From contig CALWDO010000026.1 in assembly GCA_944376715.1 (NCBI GenBank), forward strand, positions 1 to 40,212: 40,212 nucleotides of DNA. Reading direction: 5' to 3'. The DNA comes from an uncultured Lachnoclostridium sp. Lineage in GTDB: Bacteria > Bacillota > Clostridia > Lachnospirales > Lachnospiraceae. The position numbers and the translations under genes are program-made. Every line of letters starts with the position of its first letter. The first letter of the stretch is position 1. The notes under the pieces were generated by a model, which did not search any database, was not told where the DNA came from, and saw nothing but the letters and a program-made list of their open reading frames with translations. Below, in pieces: positions 1-8,183 of the stretch.

Positions 1-22
1 GGATTATATTTCGCACGTTTCC

Positions 23-71
23 GTTTCTCTGTTGAGAAACTCCAACGTACTCAACTGGGTCTACCCGACCC
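23..71. repeat. Cluster of three short inverted repeats at left edge
   Basis: Three dyads lie within 50 bp: GTTTCTC-tgtt-GAGAAAC (23-40), GTTGAG...CTCAAC (31-36 with 50-55) and GGGTC-taccc-GACCC (57-71). The first two share bases 31-36 and so cannot form at once, as in an attenuator or in a mobile-element end. Function is unknown and the element is cut by the window edge. Confidence 0.4.
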
Positions 72-78
72 ATATATT

Positions 79-117
79 AAAAAAGCCGGCATCCGGATTT
101 TACTCCTTCAGCCAGCT
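79..117 (-). terminator. Leftward intrinsic terminator
   Basis: On the minus strand the arms AGCTGGC and GCCGGCT (117-111 and 90-84) form a 7-bp stem with one G-U pair and a 20-nt loop, followed by six T residues (84-79). It could end transcription of the membrane-protein gene whose stop is at 238, or of a short RNA from the minus-strand promoter at 160-188. Confidence 0.5.
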
Positions 118-159
118 TCTCATCTATCTCAACACCATACACACTTACTTTCTATATAT

Positions 160-188
160 ATTGTATCACTGGTTGAGGCTGCGGACAA
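160..188 (-). promoter_or_regulatory. Candidate minus-strand promoter (TTGTCC-17-TACAAT)
   Basis: Read leftward there is a -35 TTGTCC (188-183), a 17-bp spacer and a -10 TACAAT (165-160). The transcript would start near 153 and meet the terminator at 117-79 within about 75 nt. It could be a leader of a gene beyond the left edge or a small RNA. No gene product is visible in this stretch. Confidence 0.4.
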
Positions 189-237
189 ACACTTAGTTTA
201 CATAATATCATATGTTTGGAAGGTATAGTTCGCTGAC

Positions 238-1521
238 CTACGTTTCCACCTTTATAGCATTGGGATAAATCTTCTCCAGCTTCTCATCGTCATACTTTTC
301 ATCCATCACCTGCTGCCAGGTATGTTCCGCCGGAATGCCTCTGCTGCGCTCGTCCTGCCGCACCAGTGCAAGGAACGATACAGCCATGTTGCAGACCATA
401 AATATGATCACCACCCAGGTAATCAATTTCCCTAATCTTTTAGGTATCTTCTCAATCCAGTCCGAAAATTTCGGATAAAGCGCTTTGAACCAGATCACCG
501 CCGCGAAGCCCCAGAAAAAGCAATACAAAAGATTGATCCTTCCTCCCAGGTTAAACGGGATCTTGCTGTAGTCCCAGAACACCGTACCAAACATAAGCTC
601 TGTCATGACACTGCACAGATACTCATATGCGCCTCCCAGTACGGTACCTGTCAAAAACAGGAACATACTGGAACGGTCTTTATACCGATACAGCATCACT
701 GTCACAAGAGCGATCGCCAGACCCCAGACAATACTGAAAGGCCCCCAGACCAGACTGCTCCGACTCATCCACACTCCGGCGGTAATCCGGCAGAAGATCG
801 TCTCTGTTATATCTCCCAACAAAGATCCGATGAAAAAGAGCAGTACAACCTTATAGAAACTGCATCCGAAAGCAAACGCCGATGCGTCACTCTTCTCATA
901 CTCTTTTCTTCTTGGATATGCTCTTTCAAATCTGCCGTTTACCAGAATATAAAGCTTTTCTCCAAGTCTGCCGCTCATCCTCATAAACCAGGAATCTACC
1001 AGCTCCCAGTTTTTGTTCTGTTTTTCCTTTCCTGCTATCACGATCAATGTGGCGAGGATATCCACCGACAGCAGCGCAATCAAAATCCAGACCAGAACAA
1101 CTCCGGCTGCAGACGGAAGCATCCGATACAGTCCCAGCAAAAAAGGATTGACCCAGCGGACGCAGACAAGCCCTAAAAATCCCCAAAGCATGGACATGGG
1201 AAAGCAGATATAACCGTCCAGGTTCCATTTTATATTTGAATAGTCCCACCATTTTTCATGATAAAACCATTCTATTACATGTCCGGCAACCCATTCCGCC
1301 ACAGTAGACAAAATTGCAGAACTGCAGAACAGCCAGAACAAAGGCAGATCTCCGTAAAACACCGTCAGCACTACAAGAACCGCTCCATACAGCACGCAGA
1401 ACGGACCGTTGACCAGACCTCTGTTGACAAACCTCTTGTTTTTCCATGCGGCCATTAAAGTTTCCAGAATCCATCCGCCAAATGACCCTGCAAAAAACAG
1501 CCATATCAATTCGTAATTCAT
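238..1521 (-). CDS. Duplicated-domain membrane protein, putative ABC-transporter type IV (CmpB) family
   Basis: This is a polytopic membrane protein of 427 residues. It resembles the PF06541 putative ABC-transporter type IV (CmpB) family of Clostridia, whose transport role is assigned only by similarity. Two homologous halves are visible. Residues about 3-60 contain FFAGSFGGWILET and then NRGLVNGPFCVLYG; the second half repeats this as FFIGSLLGDITET and SSLVWGPFSIVWG. Each half starts with a glycine-rich helix ending in an acidic E-T and continues with hydrophobic helices. The ATG at 1521 was chosen because AAAGGAAAGAG precedes it; a longer frame runs upstream to 1608 without a ribosome-binding site. 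No ATPase or substrate-binding partner is adjacent, so a classical ABC transporter role is doubtful. Confidence 0.75.
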   Translation of the reverse strand: MNYELIWLFFAGSFGGWILETLMAAWKNKRFVNRGLVNGPFCVLYGAVLVVLTVFYGDLPLFWLFCSSAILSTVAEWVAGHVIEWFYHEKWWDYSNIKWNLDGYICFPMSMLWGFLGLVCVRWVNPFLLGLYRMLPSAAGVVLVWILIALLSVDILATLIVIAGKEKQNKNWELVDSWFMRMSGRLGEKLYILVNGRFERAYPRRKEYEKSDASAFAFGCSFYKVVLLFFIGSLLGDITETIFCRITAGVWMSRSSLVWGPFSIVWGLAIALVTVMLYRYKDRSSMFLFLTGTVLGGAYEYLCSVMTELMFGTVFWDYSKIPFNLGGRINLLYCFFWGFAAVIWFKALYPKFSDWIEKIPKRLGKLITWVVIIFMVCNMAVSFLALVRQDERSRGIPAEHTWQQVMDEKYDDEKLEKIYPNAIKVET

Positions 1522-1592
1522 ACGTCTCTTTCCTTTTCTGTATACTGAATTTATCTGCTCTGATTCTAATATGATTCCCCATTTTCCCGGTA

Positions 1593-1605
1593 TGGACAAT
1601 GTCCA
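1593..1605. promoter_or_regulatory. Palindrome TGGACA-A-TGTCCA, candidate operator
   Basis: A 13-bp perfect dyad lies between the divergent membrane-protein and nitroreductase genes. A further ATGTCCA half-site occurs near 1639. The half-site matches the one in the palindrome of the folT promoter (25740-25757), but in everted order. Confidence 0.35.
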
Positions 1606-1668
1606 CATTCTGTCACATTTTTCCTCAGATTTCTATCAATGTCCAAAAACTTTCCGACTTGCCGGTTC

Positions 1669-1697
1669 TTGCTTTCAGCAGGCCTTCGTGATACAGT
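1669..1697 (+). promoter_or_regulatory. Promoter of nitroreductase gene (TTGCTT-17-TACAGT)
   Basis: The -35 TTGCTT (1669-1674), a 17-bp spacer and the -10 TACAGT (1692-1697) sit 35 bp upstream of the ATG at 1732. Confidence 0.45.
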
Positions 1698-1731
1698 AAA
1701 AATAATAGCATTGATTGAAGGAGGTTTTCAT

Positions 1732-2262
1732 ATGAGCGAAAAAAATGCTGTTCTGGAGAACATCCAGTCAAGGAGAAGTATACGTAAATTTAAACCGGAC
1801 ATGATTCCCGGGGAGATCCTGGACCAGATCCTGGAAGCCGGGACCTGTGCTCCTACCGGCATGAACCGGCAGTCCCCGATTATTATCGCAGTCACAAACA
1901 AAGAAGTGCGGGACCGCCTGTCCGCCCACAACGCGCGTATCATGGGAAACAATGCCGATCCCTTCTACGGCGCGCCCGTCGTATTAATCGTATTGGCTGA
2001 CAAAAACTGCCCTACCCATGTGTATGACGGAAGTCTGGTAATGGCAAACCTCATGCTGGCCGCGCACGCATTGGGAATTGGCAGCTGCTGGATCCACCGT
2101 GCCAAAGAAGAATTTGAAGAGCCGGAGGGAAAAGAAATCCTGGACTCTCTGGGAATTAAAGGGGATTACGAAGGTATCGGGCACTGCGTCCTGGGTTATG
2201 TAGACGGAGAATATCCGAAACCGCATGAAAAGAAAGAAAACTGGATCTATCATATCGATTGA
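1732..2262 (+). CDS. Nitroreductase family protein
   Basis: This is a cytosolic FMN-dependent oxidoreductase of the nitroreductase superfamily, 176 residues. It would reduce nitro or quinone-like compounds with NAD(P)H; the physiological substrate cannot be told from sequence. The N-terminal SRRSIRKFK motif (residues about 15-23) is the usual FMN phosphate-binding signature, and the C-terminal part carries GIGHCVLGYVDGEYP, the typical glycine-rich closing segment. The ATG at 1732 was chosen because GAAGGAGG lies 8 nt upstream; the frame is open further upstream to 1639 without a ribosome-binding site. The gene stands alone and is followed by a hairpin at 2279-2306. Confidence 0.85.
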   Translation: MSEKNAVLENIQSRRSIRKFKPDMIPGEILDQILEAGTCAPTGMNRQSPIIIAVTNKEVRDRLSAHNARIMGNNADPFYGAPVVLIVLADKNCPTHVYDGSLVMANLMLAAHALGIGSCWIHRAKEEFEEPEGKEILDSLGIKGDYEGIGHCVLGYVDGEYPKPHEKKENWIYHID

Positions 2263-2278
2263 TCCTGAGAATCTCAGC

Positions 2279-2306
2279 CCCCGGACAATAACGGTATTGT
2301 CCGGGG
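2279..2306 (+). terminator. Hairpin between convergent genes
   Basis: CCCCGGACAATA (2279-2290), loop acgg, then TATTGTCCGGGG (2295-2306) form a perfect 12-bp stem, followed by TACTGTTTTCC. The T-tract is weak, but the place (20 bp after the nitroreductase stop, facing the convergent aldo/keto reductase) fits a terminator. Confidence 0.6.
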
Positions 2307-2321
2307 TACTGTTTTCCGGAT

Positions 2322-3416
2322 TTATTTTTTGAAATACGCCGCGATCTCTTCCATCCGTTTCATCTGGTCCACCTTGAACGGGCAGCGATCGTTGCAGTGT
2401 CCGCACTGCACACAATCGGAAGCATGCTTTTCCAGATTATCATAATGATCTGCGGCAAGCGCATCTCCCATCTTTGCCAGATCATAATACTTATTGATCA
2501 GGGCAATATCCAGTCCTGCGGGACATGGATGGCAATGATTACAGTACACACAGTTCCCAACCGCATTTTTCGGTGTAAAAGTACCGATCACAGAATAATC
2601 TCTTTCCTCCGGAGACGCGTCGAAAAAGCCCAGCAGTTTTTTCATATTTTCAAGGCTGCTCACTCCCGGCACTACTGTAAGGACTCCCGGCTTGTCCAGA
2701 GCATACTGAATACACTGATACTGGGTCAGAGCATTTCCGAACGGCGAGGCTTTGGCATCCAGCAGCTGCCCTCCGGAAAATGGTTTCATGACGGAGATCC
2801 CCACGCCCTCCTTCTGGCAGCGGCGGTACATTTTCATCCTTTCATCAGAGCTTCCGTTTGCATAATCACCTTTCTGGTAGTCATATGCCGGATTAATAGA
2901 AAACATAACCATATCTACCATACCGGTATCCAACGCAAGATTCACCAGTTCCGGCGTATGGGAAGAAATTCCGATGTGACGTACAACCCCTTCATCCTTC
3001 ATATGAAGCAAGTGATCCAGAGCACCGTTTTCCCGGTAGGCGTTCCAGTCTGAACTTTCATCCAGACAATGGATAAAGCCGTAATCAATATAGTCCGTGC
3101 GAAGCTGCCCAAGCTGCCAGTCCACTGACTTTTTTATTGTCTCCGCATCGGTAGTCCACCCATATTTTCCGGTGGAATATTCCGCCCCAAAATGTACCTG
3201 ATAGATCATCTTATCACGCACCTTTTCAAACGCTTTTCCATAGAGCGCATATCCTTCGGCAGAAGACGCAACTGTATCTACATAATTTACTCCATTTTCA
3301 TAAGCCAGTTCCAGAGCTTCTGCCGCCTCTTCCTCCGGCGCTTCCGTAATGTAACCGGAACCGATGCCGATTACGCTGATCCTGTCCCCGGTTCTCTGAT
3401 TGATCCTGTATTCCAT
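2322..3416 (-). CDS. Aldo/keto reductase with C-terminal 4Fe-4S ferredoxin domain
   Basis: This is a 364-residue oxidoreductase of the COG1453 type: an aldo/keto reductase TIM barrel (residues 1-280) followed by a dicluster ferredoxin tail. The tail has CVYCNHCHPCP (first cluster) and CVQCGHCNDRCPF (second cluster), so electrons could come from or go to ferredoxin-like partners. The barrel keeps the Asp at residue 47 and the His in FIHCLDE. By eye the usual catalytic Tyr (five residues after the Asp) is Ser and the usual Lys is Gln in YQVHF (residue 73). An AGGAGGAGATAGGAG stretch precedes the ATG. It is the second gene of a MerR-AKR operon (gap 13 bp). Substrate unknown. Confidence 0.85.
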   Translation of the reverse strand: MEYRINQRTGDRISVIGIGSGYITEAPEEEAAEALELAYENGVNYVDTVASSAEGYALYGKAFEKVRDKMIYQVHFGAEYSTGKYGWTTDAETIKKSVDWQLGQLRTDYIDYGFIHCLDESSDWNAYRENGALDHLLHMKDEGVVRHIGISSHTPELVNLALDTGMVDMVMFSINPAYDYQKGDYANGSSDERMKMYRRCQKEGVGISVMKPFSGGQLLDAKASPFGNALTQYQCIQYALDKPGVLTVVPGVSSLENMKKLLGFFDASPEERDYSVIGTFTPKNAVGNCVYCNHCHPCPAGLDIALINKYYDLAKMGDALAADHYDNLEKHASDCVQCGHCNDRCPFKVDQMKRMEEIAAYFKK

Positions 3417-3429
3417 CTCCTATCTCCTC

Positions 3430-3780
3430 CTACTTCATTTCTTTTCGTATTCTGTATCTGAGATCATCCAGCCGTTCCAGCTGTCTCTCTCTGATATGAA
3501 TCTCATCCAGCGCAGCTCTTCGTTTTCTGTCCAATATGGCAAGACGTTCTTCATCCGTATGTCCGCTCTCCAATGCCAGCCTCATATAATTTTCTATCTC
3601 GCCGGAATCAAACCCGATATCGTGCAGCGTCATGATCAAACTCAGTTTTTCCAGATCGGAGTCATCATAATTCCATTCCCCCATGACTTTTTTCACCGCT
3701 CCGCATAATCCCCATCCCTCATACTCACGGAGAATATCCAAAGGGATCCGGTAACGTGCGCTGGCTTCCTCTATCGTCAT
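3430..3780 (-). CDS. MerR family transcriptional regulator
   Basis: This is a small DNA-binding regulator of 116 residues. It begins MTIEEASARYRIPLDILREYEGWGL, a MerR winged helix-turn-helix, and ends in a charged dimerisation helix (residues about 70-116). No C-terminal effector domain or conserved cysteines are seen, so the signal cannot be named. The ATG at 3780 was chosen because AGGAGG lies 8 nt upstream; an ATG 21 nt earlier (3801) has no site. The gene is upstream of the Fe-S aldo/keto reductase and probably controls it and itself through the dyad at 3808-3831. Confidence 0.8.
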   Translation of the reverse strand: MTIEEASARYRIPLDILREYEGWGLCGAVKKVMGEWNYDDSDLEKLSLIMTLHDIGFDSGEIENYMRLALESGHTDEERLAILDRKRRAALDEIHIRERQLERLDDLRYRIRKEMK

Positions 3781-3807
3781 GTACCCTGCCTCCTGTTGCA
3801 TAAAAAT

Positions 3808-3831
3808 AGGTATTCCATCTTTGGAACACCT
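3808..3831. promoter_or_regulatory. Candidate MerR operator (9-bp inverted repeat)
   Basis: AGGTATTCC-N6-GGAACACCT: two 9-bp arms with one mismatch around a 6-bp spacer, 28 bp upstream of the MerR start. The size and symmetry fit a MerR dimer site in the promoter of the MerR-AKR operon. Confidence 0.5.
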
Positions 3832-3866
3832 ACATTCTACCGCCTTACCATGCGTGCGTCTAATAC

Positions 3867-4757
3867 TTATATCAAATCAACGCCCATGCCCGAAACGTAT
3901 TTTCTGGCATAAGACAAGAAAACCGACGTAGCCGGAGAAAAAGCCTGGGTTTTCTTCCATGCCAGTACCGTCCGTGACTCGATGCGGGGGCGAAGCGGAC
4001 GGAAACAGATACCCGGATAACTGCAGTCCAGGCGGATCGTCACGGCGATCCCGATCCCGCTTTTCACCATCGACGCAATATTATACTGAAGATTGCCGCT
4101 GGCCACGCTTTCCACCTGACCGGCATATTCTCCCATCCACAGAGCCAGTTCTTTCTGCACCAGCTCCCTTTGACTGGATATCTGTGAAAAGCCTGCGAGA
4201 TCTTCCGGCACAATATATTCTTTCTGCGCCAGTTCAGAATCTTCGCGAATCAACACGCCCCACTCTTCTTTTCCCGGCATATGTAGAAATTCATAACGGC
4301 TGATATCCACCGGCTCCATTAAAAGCCCCATATCCAGAACGCCGCTTTCAATCTGCTCTTTAATCGCATCCGCGTTGCCGCTGTAAATGGAAAACCGCAC
4401 GCCGGGATTCACTTTTCTAAAAGAAGCGATCAGGTCGGACAATATGCGGGAGCTCTGGAATTCCCCGCTTCCGATGGAGATCTCTCCCGTCAGTCCCTCG
4501 TTCCTGTATAAAAAATCTTCCTGAGTCCGGTCTGCCAGAGAAACAATCTCCTGAGCCCTCCTTTTCAAAAACAGACCGTCTTCCGTCAAAACAATATTGT
4601 GCTTTCCTCTGTGAAAAAGACTGACCCCCAGTTCCTCTTCCAGCTGCATCATCTGACGTGATAAAGTCGGCTGGCTGATATGCAGAAGATTGGCTGCCCG
4701 GGTGATATTTTCTTCCCTTGCCACCATCAAAAAATATTTTAAAACACGTATTTCCAT
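3867..4757 (-). CDS. LysR family transcriptional regulator
   Basis: This 296-residue protein has the normal LysR length. The N-terminal winged helix-turn-helix (residues 1-60) shows MEIRVLKYFLMVAREENITRAA followed by HISQPTLSRQMMQLEEELG, typical of the family. Residues about 90-290 form the periplasmic-binding-protein-like effector domain. The inducer is unknown. It is transcribed divergently from the sstT-type symporter gene, which is its likely target. A -10 like TATAAT (minus strand, 4810-4805) lies 48 bp upstream of the start, and GGAGC precedes the ATG. Confidence 0.88.
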   Translation of the reverse strand: MEIRVLKYFLMVAREENITRAANLLHISQPTLSRQMMQLEEELGVSLFHRGKHNIVLTEDGLFLKRRAQEIVSLADRTQEDFLYRNEGLTGEISIGSGEFQSSRILSDLIASFRKVNPGVRFSIYSGNADAIKEQIESGVLDMGLLMEPVDISRYEFLHMPGKEEWGVLIREDSELAQKEYIVPEDLAGFSQISSQRELVQKELALWMGEYAGQVESVASGNLQYNIASMVKSGIGIAVTIRLDCSYPGICFRPLRPRIESRTVLAWKKTQAFSPATSVFLSYARKYVSGMGVDLI

Positions 4758-4831
4758 GTATGCTCCTTCCCGTGCTGACCTTGCAAAAATATACAGGCTA
4801 TAGCATTATATTATCACAATTTCCATACTCT

Positions 4832-4847
4832 TTCCACTTCCCTGGAA
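4832..4847. promoter_or_regulatory. Weak dyad TTCCA-N6-TGGAA, possible LysR box
   Basis: A 5-bp inverted repeat in the LysR/sstT intergenic region, upstream of the sstT -10 element. It resembles the short interrupted dyads bound by LysR proteins, but short dyads are expected by chance. Confidence 0.25.
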
Positions 4848-4909
4848 TATGGCAAAAATGCCTAAAATAACAGTTTTGACAAATTATTATCCTATGGTTG
4901 TCTTTCTTG

Positions 4910-4918
4910 TGTTATACT
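4910..4918 (+). promoter_or_regulatory. Extended -10 promoter of sstT (TG-T-TATACT)
   Basis: TGTTATACT forms an extended -10 element 38 bp upstream of the sstT start. No good -35 hexamer lies at 17 bp, which fits a promoter that needs an activator such as the divergent LysR protein. Confidence 0.45.
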
Positions 4919-4955
4919 AGTCGCATCGACACTATTTTTGTAAAGGATGAAACAT

Positions 4956-6170
4956 ATGAAGAAAATCATTGAAAACTGGAATCAGATCAGTCTGATTAAG
5001 AAAATTATATGCGGTCTTGTCGCGGGCGTAATCCTCGCGCTGGCTGTTCCGCAGCTGACTGTTATCTCACTGCTGGGAGATCTGTTCGTAGGCGCTTTGA
5101 AAGCCATAGCCCCGCTGCTGGTACTTTTCCTGGTCATGGGAGCGCTGGCCAACCAGAGAGAAGAAAAACAGAGCAACATTAAACGCATTATCTTTCTCTA
5201 TCTGCTTGGCACCTTTCTCGCAGGATGCGTAGCCGTCGCGGCCAGCTTTCTGTTCCCGGTCACTATCGCGCTTACAGACAGCGCGTCCGCAACCGCCCCT
5301 CCCAGCGGAATCGGAGAGGTCGTCAACAGCCTGCTCATGAGCCTTGTATCCAATCCCGTGGACGCGCTCGCTAATGCCAACTACATCGGTATCCTGGCGT
5401 GGGCTGTTCTTCTGGGTATTGCGCTTCGAAAAGCAGGAGACGGCACAAAAAAAGCCATCTCCGAGATCTCCGACGCGCTTTCTCAGATTGTCCGCTGGGT
5501 CATCGCCTGCGCGCCGTTCGGCGTGATGGGACTGGTCTTTACCACCATTTCCCAGCAGGGTCTCGCATCTCTCCTGAGTTATGGCCGTCTGATCCTGCTG
5601 TTGGTGGGCAGTATGGCATTCGTAGCGTTTGCAGTGAATCCTGTTATCACCTTTATCGGTATCCGGAAAAATCCTTATCCGTTAGTGCTCAAATGTCTGA
5701 AAGACAGCGGCATCACAGCTTTCTTCACAAGAAGTTCCGCCGCCAATATTCCGGTTAATATGAAATTATGCGAAGAACTGGGGCTTGACCGGGATACTTA
5801 CGCCGTATCCATTCCGCTGGGTTCTACCATCAACATGGGCGGAGCTGCTGTCACGATCTCTACGCTGACGCTGGCGGCTGTCCATACATTGGGGATCCCG
5901 GTAGATATCCCCACTGCCGTCATACTCTGTGTCCTCTCCGCCATCAGCGCCTGCGGCGCTTCCGGAGTTGCAGGAGGCTCTCTCCTTCTGGTACCGCTGG
6001 CCTGCAGCCTGTTCGGGATCTCCGACGACATTGCCATGCAGGTAGTAGGCGTCGGCTTTATCGTAGGCGTTATACAAGACTCTTGCGAGACAGCTATTAA
6101 TTCCTCTACAGATGTGCTTTATACCGCGGTAGCTGAATTCTCCCGGCGAAGAAAAGAAAATCATGTGTAA
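4956..6170 (+). CDS. sstT: Serine/threonine:Na+ symporter, SstT type
   Basis: This is a membrane transporter of the dicarboxylate/amino acid:cation symporter family, 404 residues. The sequence has the family hallmarks: [14 protein letters not shown] (the serine-rich re-entrant hairpin), [14 protein letters not shown] (the NMGG cation/substrate motif) and a final [18 protein letters not shown] segment. These fit SstT, which imports serine and threonine with Na+, better than the glutamate carriers. The second ATG (4956) is preferred because GGA lies 8 nt upstream; the ATG at 4947 abuts the ribosome-binding site. A LysR gene is divergent and a bidirectional terminator follows. Confidence 0.88.
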   Translation: MKKIIENWNQISLIKKIICGLVAGVILALAVPQLTVISLLGDLFVGALKAIAPLLVLFLVMGALANQREEKQSNIKRIIFLYLLGTFLAGCVAVAASFLFPVTIALTDSASATAPPSGIGEVVNSLLMSLVSNPVDALANANYIGILAWAVLLGIALRKAGDGTKKAISEISDALSQIVRWVIACAPFGVMGLVFTTISQQGLASLLSYGRLILLLVGSMAFVAFAVNPVITFIGIRKNPYPLVLKCLKDSGITAFFTRSSAANIPVNMKLCEELGLDRDTYAVSIPLGSTINMGGAAVTISTLTLAAVHTLGIPVDIPTAVILCVLSAISACGASGVAGGSLLLVPLACSLFGISDDIAMQVVGVGFIVGVIQDSCETAINSSTDVLYTAVAEFSRRRKENHV

Positions 6171-6223
6171 AAACATCTGAGTACGTTTCGTACACATTCT
6201 GGCAATAATTATATTTATATCAT

Positions 6224-6265
6224 AAAAACCCTTACAAGGGGATTCACCGCTTGTAAGGGTTTTTC
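6224..6265. terminator. Bidirectional intrinsic terminator between sstT and tsf
   Basis: AAAAACCCTTACAAG (6224-6238) pairs with CTTGTAAGGGTTTTT (6250-6264) around a short loop. An A-run on one side and a T-run on the other let it stop both the rightward sstT and the leftward tsf transcripts. Confidence 0.9.
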
Positions 6266-6292
6266 TTTCAGAACATCAATGCAAAGTTCGCA

Positions 6293-7231
6293 TTACATAT
6301 TCATCTGTTTTGCAACTTCTGCCGCAAAGTCCTCGTTCTTCTTCTCCAGACCTTCGCCGGTCTCGAAACGTACAAAACCTTTGATCACGATATTGGCATT
6401 GTTAGCCTTTGCAACCTGCGCCACATATGCGGCTACATTCTGCTTTCCATCCTCAGCCTTCACATAAACCTGATCCATCAGGCAGATCTCTTTCAGCTCT
6501 TTGTTCAGACGGCCCATGATCGCGCCGTTGATTACTTTCTCCGGCTTACCGGCCATCTTCGGATCGTTCTCGATCTGAGTCTTAAGGATTTCCAGCTCAT
6601 GCTGTTTATACTCGTCATCTACTTCGCTGTCATAGGTATAGATCGGTTTCAGTGCAGCCACCTGCATAGCCACATTCTTAGCCATCTCTTTGATCTCGTC
6701 GTTGATCACATCTGTCTGTACATCTACCAGCACGCCGATCTTTCCGCCTGCATGGATGTAGGAAGCAATGAATCCGTTCTCCTCTACCACCTGCTGGAAA
6801 CGGCGGATATTCATGTTCTCACCGATCACAGCGATCTGAGCAGCCAGCTCTTCCTTCACGGTCTTGCTGGTGTCTTTTGCCCACGGCTCTGCAAGGAATG
6901 CTTCGATATCCGCCGCGGAAGTATTCAGCGCCTGTGCGGCTACATCTGCCACATAACCGCGGAATTTCTCATTCTTTGCCACGAAATCAGTCTCGGAGTT
7001 TACCTCCACTGCAACTGCTTTCTTCGCGTCTTCAGACAGAGCCGTCGCAACGATACCTTCAGCTGCGATACGGTTTGCCTTCTTCTGAGCGGTAGCCAGT
7101 CCTTTTTCTCTCAGGAAATCTACGGCTGCCTCCATATTTCCATCAGTTGCCGCCAGCGCTTTCTTACAATCCATCATACCTGCGCCGGTTGCTTCTCTTA
7201 ACTCTTTTACCATTGCTGCTGTAATAGCCAT
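6293..7231 (-). CDS. tsf: Translation elongation factor Ts
   Basis: EF-Ts is the guanine nucleotide exchange factor for EF-Tu in the cytosol. The 312-residue protein has the N-terminal UBA-like domain (TAAMVKELREATGAGMMDCKKAL, residues 4-26) and the core motif TDFVAKNE, where the DFVA loop contacts EF-Tu. The ATG at 7231 was chosen because an AGGAGG lies 8 nt upstream, although the frame stays open into rpsB. It follows rpsB by 25 bp, the near-universal rpsB-tsf order, and ends at the bidirectional terminator 6224-6265. Confidence 0.98.
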   Translation of the reverse strand: MAITAAMVKELREATGAGMMDCKKALAATDGNMEAAVDFLREKGLATAQKKANRIAAEGIVATALSEDAKKAVAVEVNSETDFVAKNEKFRGYVADVAAQALNTSAADIEAFLAEPWAKDTSKTVKEELAAQIAVIGENMNIRRFQQVVEENGFIASYIHAGGKIGVLVDVQTDVINDEIKEMAKNVAMQVAALKPIYTYDSEVDDEYKQHELEILKTQIENDPKMAGKPEKVINGAIMGRLNKELKEICLMDQVYVKAEDGKQNVAAYVAQVAKANNANIVIKGFVRFETGEGLEKKNEDFAAEVAKQMNM

Positions 7232-7256
7232 GATTATACTCCTCCTGTGGGATTGA

Positions 7257-7994
7257 TTACTCTGCCTGGATCTCTTCTTCTTCGGACTCCTCGTCCATAG
7301 CTTCCTCTGCTTCGCCCTGTCTAGCCTCGACAACTGCGTCTGCCATCTTGGAAACGATCAGTTTTACCGCGCGAATTGCATCGTCGTTGCCCGGGATCAC
7401 ATAATCCAGTTCTTCCGGATCACAGTTGGTATCGCAGATACCGATCAGCGGGATTCCCAGAGTATGAGCTTCCTGTACGCAGATTCTCTCTTTCTTCGGG
7501 TCTACAACGAAGATCGCATCCGGAAGACCCTTCATCTCTTTGATTCCGCCCAGGTTTTTCTGAAGCTTATCCATCTCTTTTCTCAGAGCGATGACTTCTT
7601 TCTTCGGCAGTACATCAAACGTACCGTCTTCTTCCATTGCCTCGATCTCTTTCAGTCTCTTGATACGGCCCTGGATTGTTTTGAAGTTGGTCAGCATACC
7701 GCCCAGCCATCTCTCATTTACATAGAACATACCGCAGCGCTCAGCCTCGGTCTTGATCGCATCCTGAGCCTGCTTCTTGGTTCCTACGAACAGAATGTTT
7801 CCGCCATTGGCTGCGATGTCTGCCACTGCCTTGTAAGCCTCGTCTACTTTTACTACGGATTTCTGCAGGTCGATGATATAGATACCGTTTCTCTCGGTAT
7901 AGATGTACTCAGCCATTTTCGGGTTCCATCTTCTCGTCTGATGTCCGAAATGTACGCCTGCTTCCAGTAACTGTTTCATTGAAATTACGCTCAT
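7257..7994 (-). CDS. rpsB: 30S ribosomal protein S2
   Basis: Ribosomal protein S2 of the small subunit, 245 residues. [27 protein letters not shown] is the S2 N-terminal signature, and [18 protein letters not shown] and [14 protein letters not shown] are further S2 blocks. The C-terminus is a strongly acidic tail (about 19 residues, mostly Glu). The ATG at 7994 has GGAGG 7 nt upstream; an earlier in-frame ATG (8009) lies at that site itself. Own promoter at 8148-8176, giving a 5' leader of about 145 nt. Confidence 0.98.
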   Translation of the reverse strand: MSVISMKQLLEAGVHFGHQTRRWNPKMAEYIYTERNGIYIIDLQKSVVKVDEAYKAVADIAANGGNILFVGTKKQAQDAIKTEAERCGMFYVNERWLGGMLTNFKTIQGRIKRLKEIEAMEEDGTFDVLPKKEVIALRKEMDKLQKNLGGIKEMKGLPDAIFVVDPKKERICVQEAHTLGIPLIGICDTNCDPEELDYVIPGNDDAIRAVKLIVSKMADAVVEARQGEAEEAMDEESEEEEIQAE

Positions 7995-8183
7995 TTTTTC
8001 TTCCTCCATTTTTGGTTTTTCTTCCGCCGGACTTTTTCTTCCTGAAGAACCCTTTCGGGCACCGCTTCCGGAATCCGTCCGCGTGATTATTGCGTAACAA
8101 CTGTCTTTTTGCGCCGGAAAAATATACCTGCACAGACAGCCTTATATACTATATCATACCGATTCTGACCAGTCAAGGAATTT
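7995..8183 (-). promoter_or_regulatory. rpsB promoter and structured leader
   Basis: On the minus strand TTGACT (8176-8171), 17 bp, TATAGT (8153-8148) form a good promoter just after the thiN stop. The leader contains a partly paired CTGTC...GACAG stem (8139-8101), a TTCCGGAA palindrome and a GCCC-GAAA-GGG hairpin. This may be an autoregulatory S2-binding leader; I do not recognise a described family. Confidence 0.55.

Noticed and set aside
2-196. Plus-strand open frame of 64 codons entering from the left edge, hydrophobic near its end
   Set aside because: No recognisable family. It overlaps a minus-strand promoter, terminator and hairpins that fit a non-coding region better. It could still be a real partial gene, but the window gives no support.
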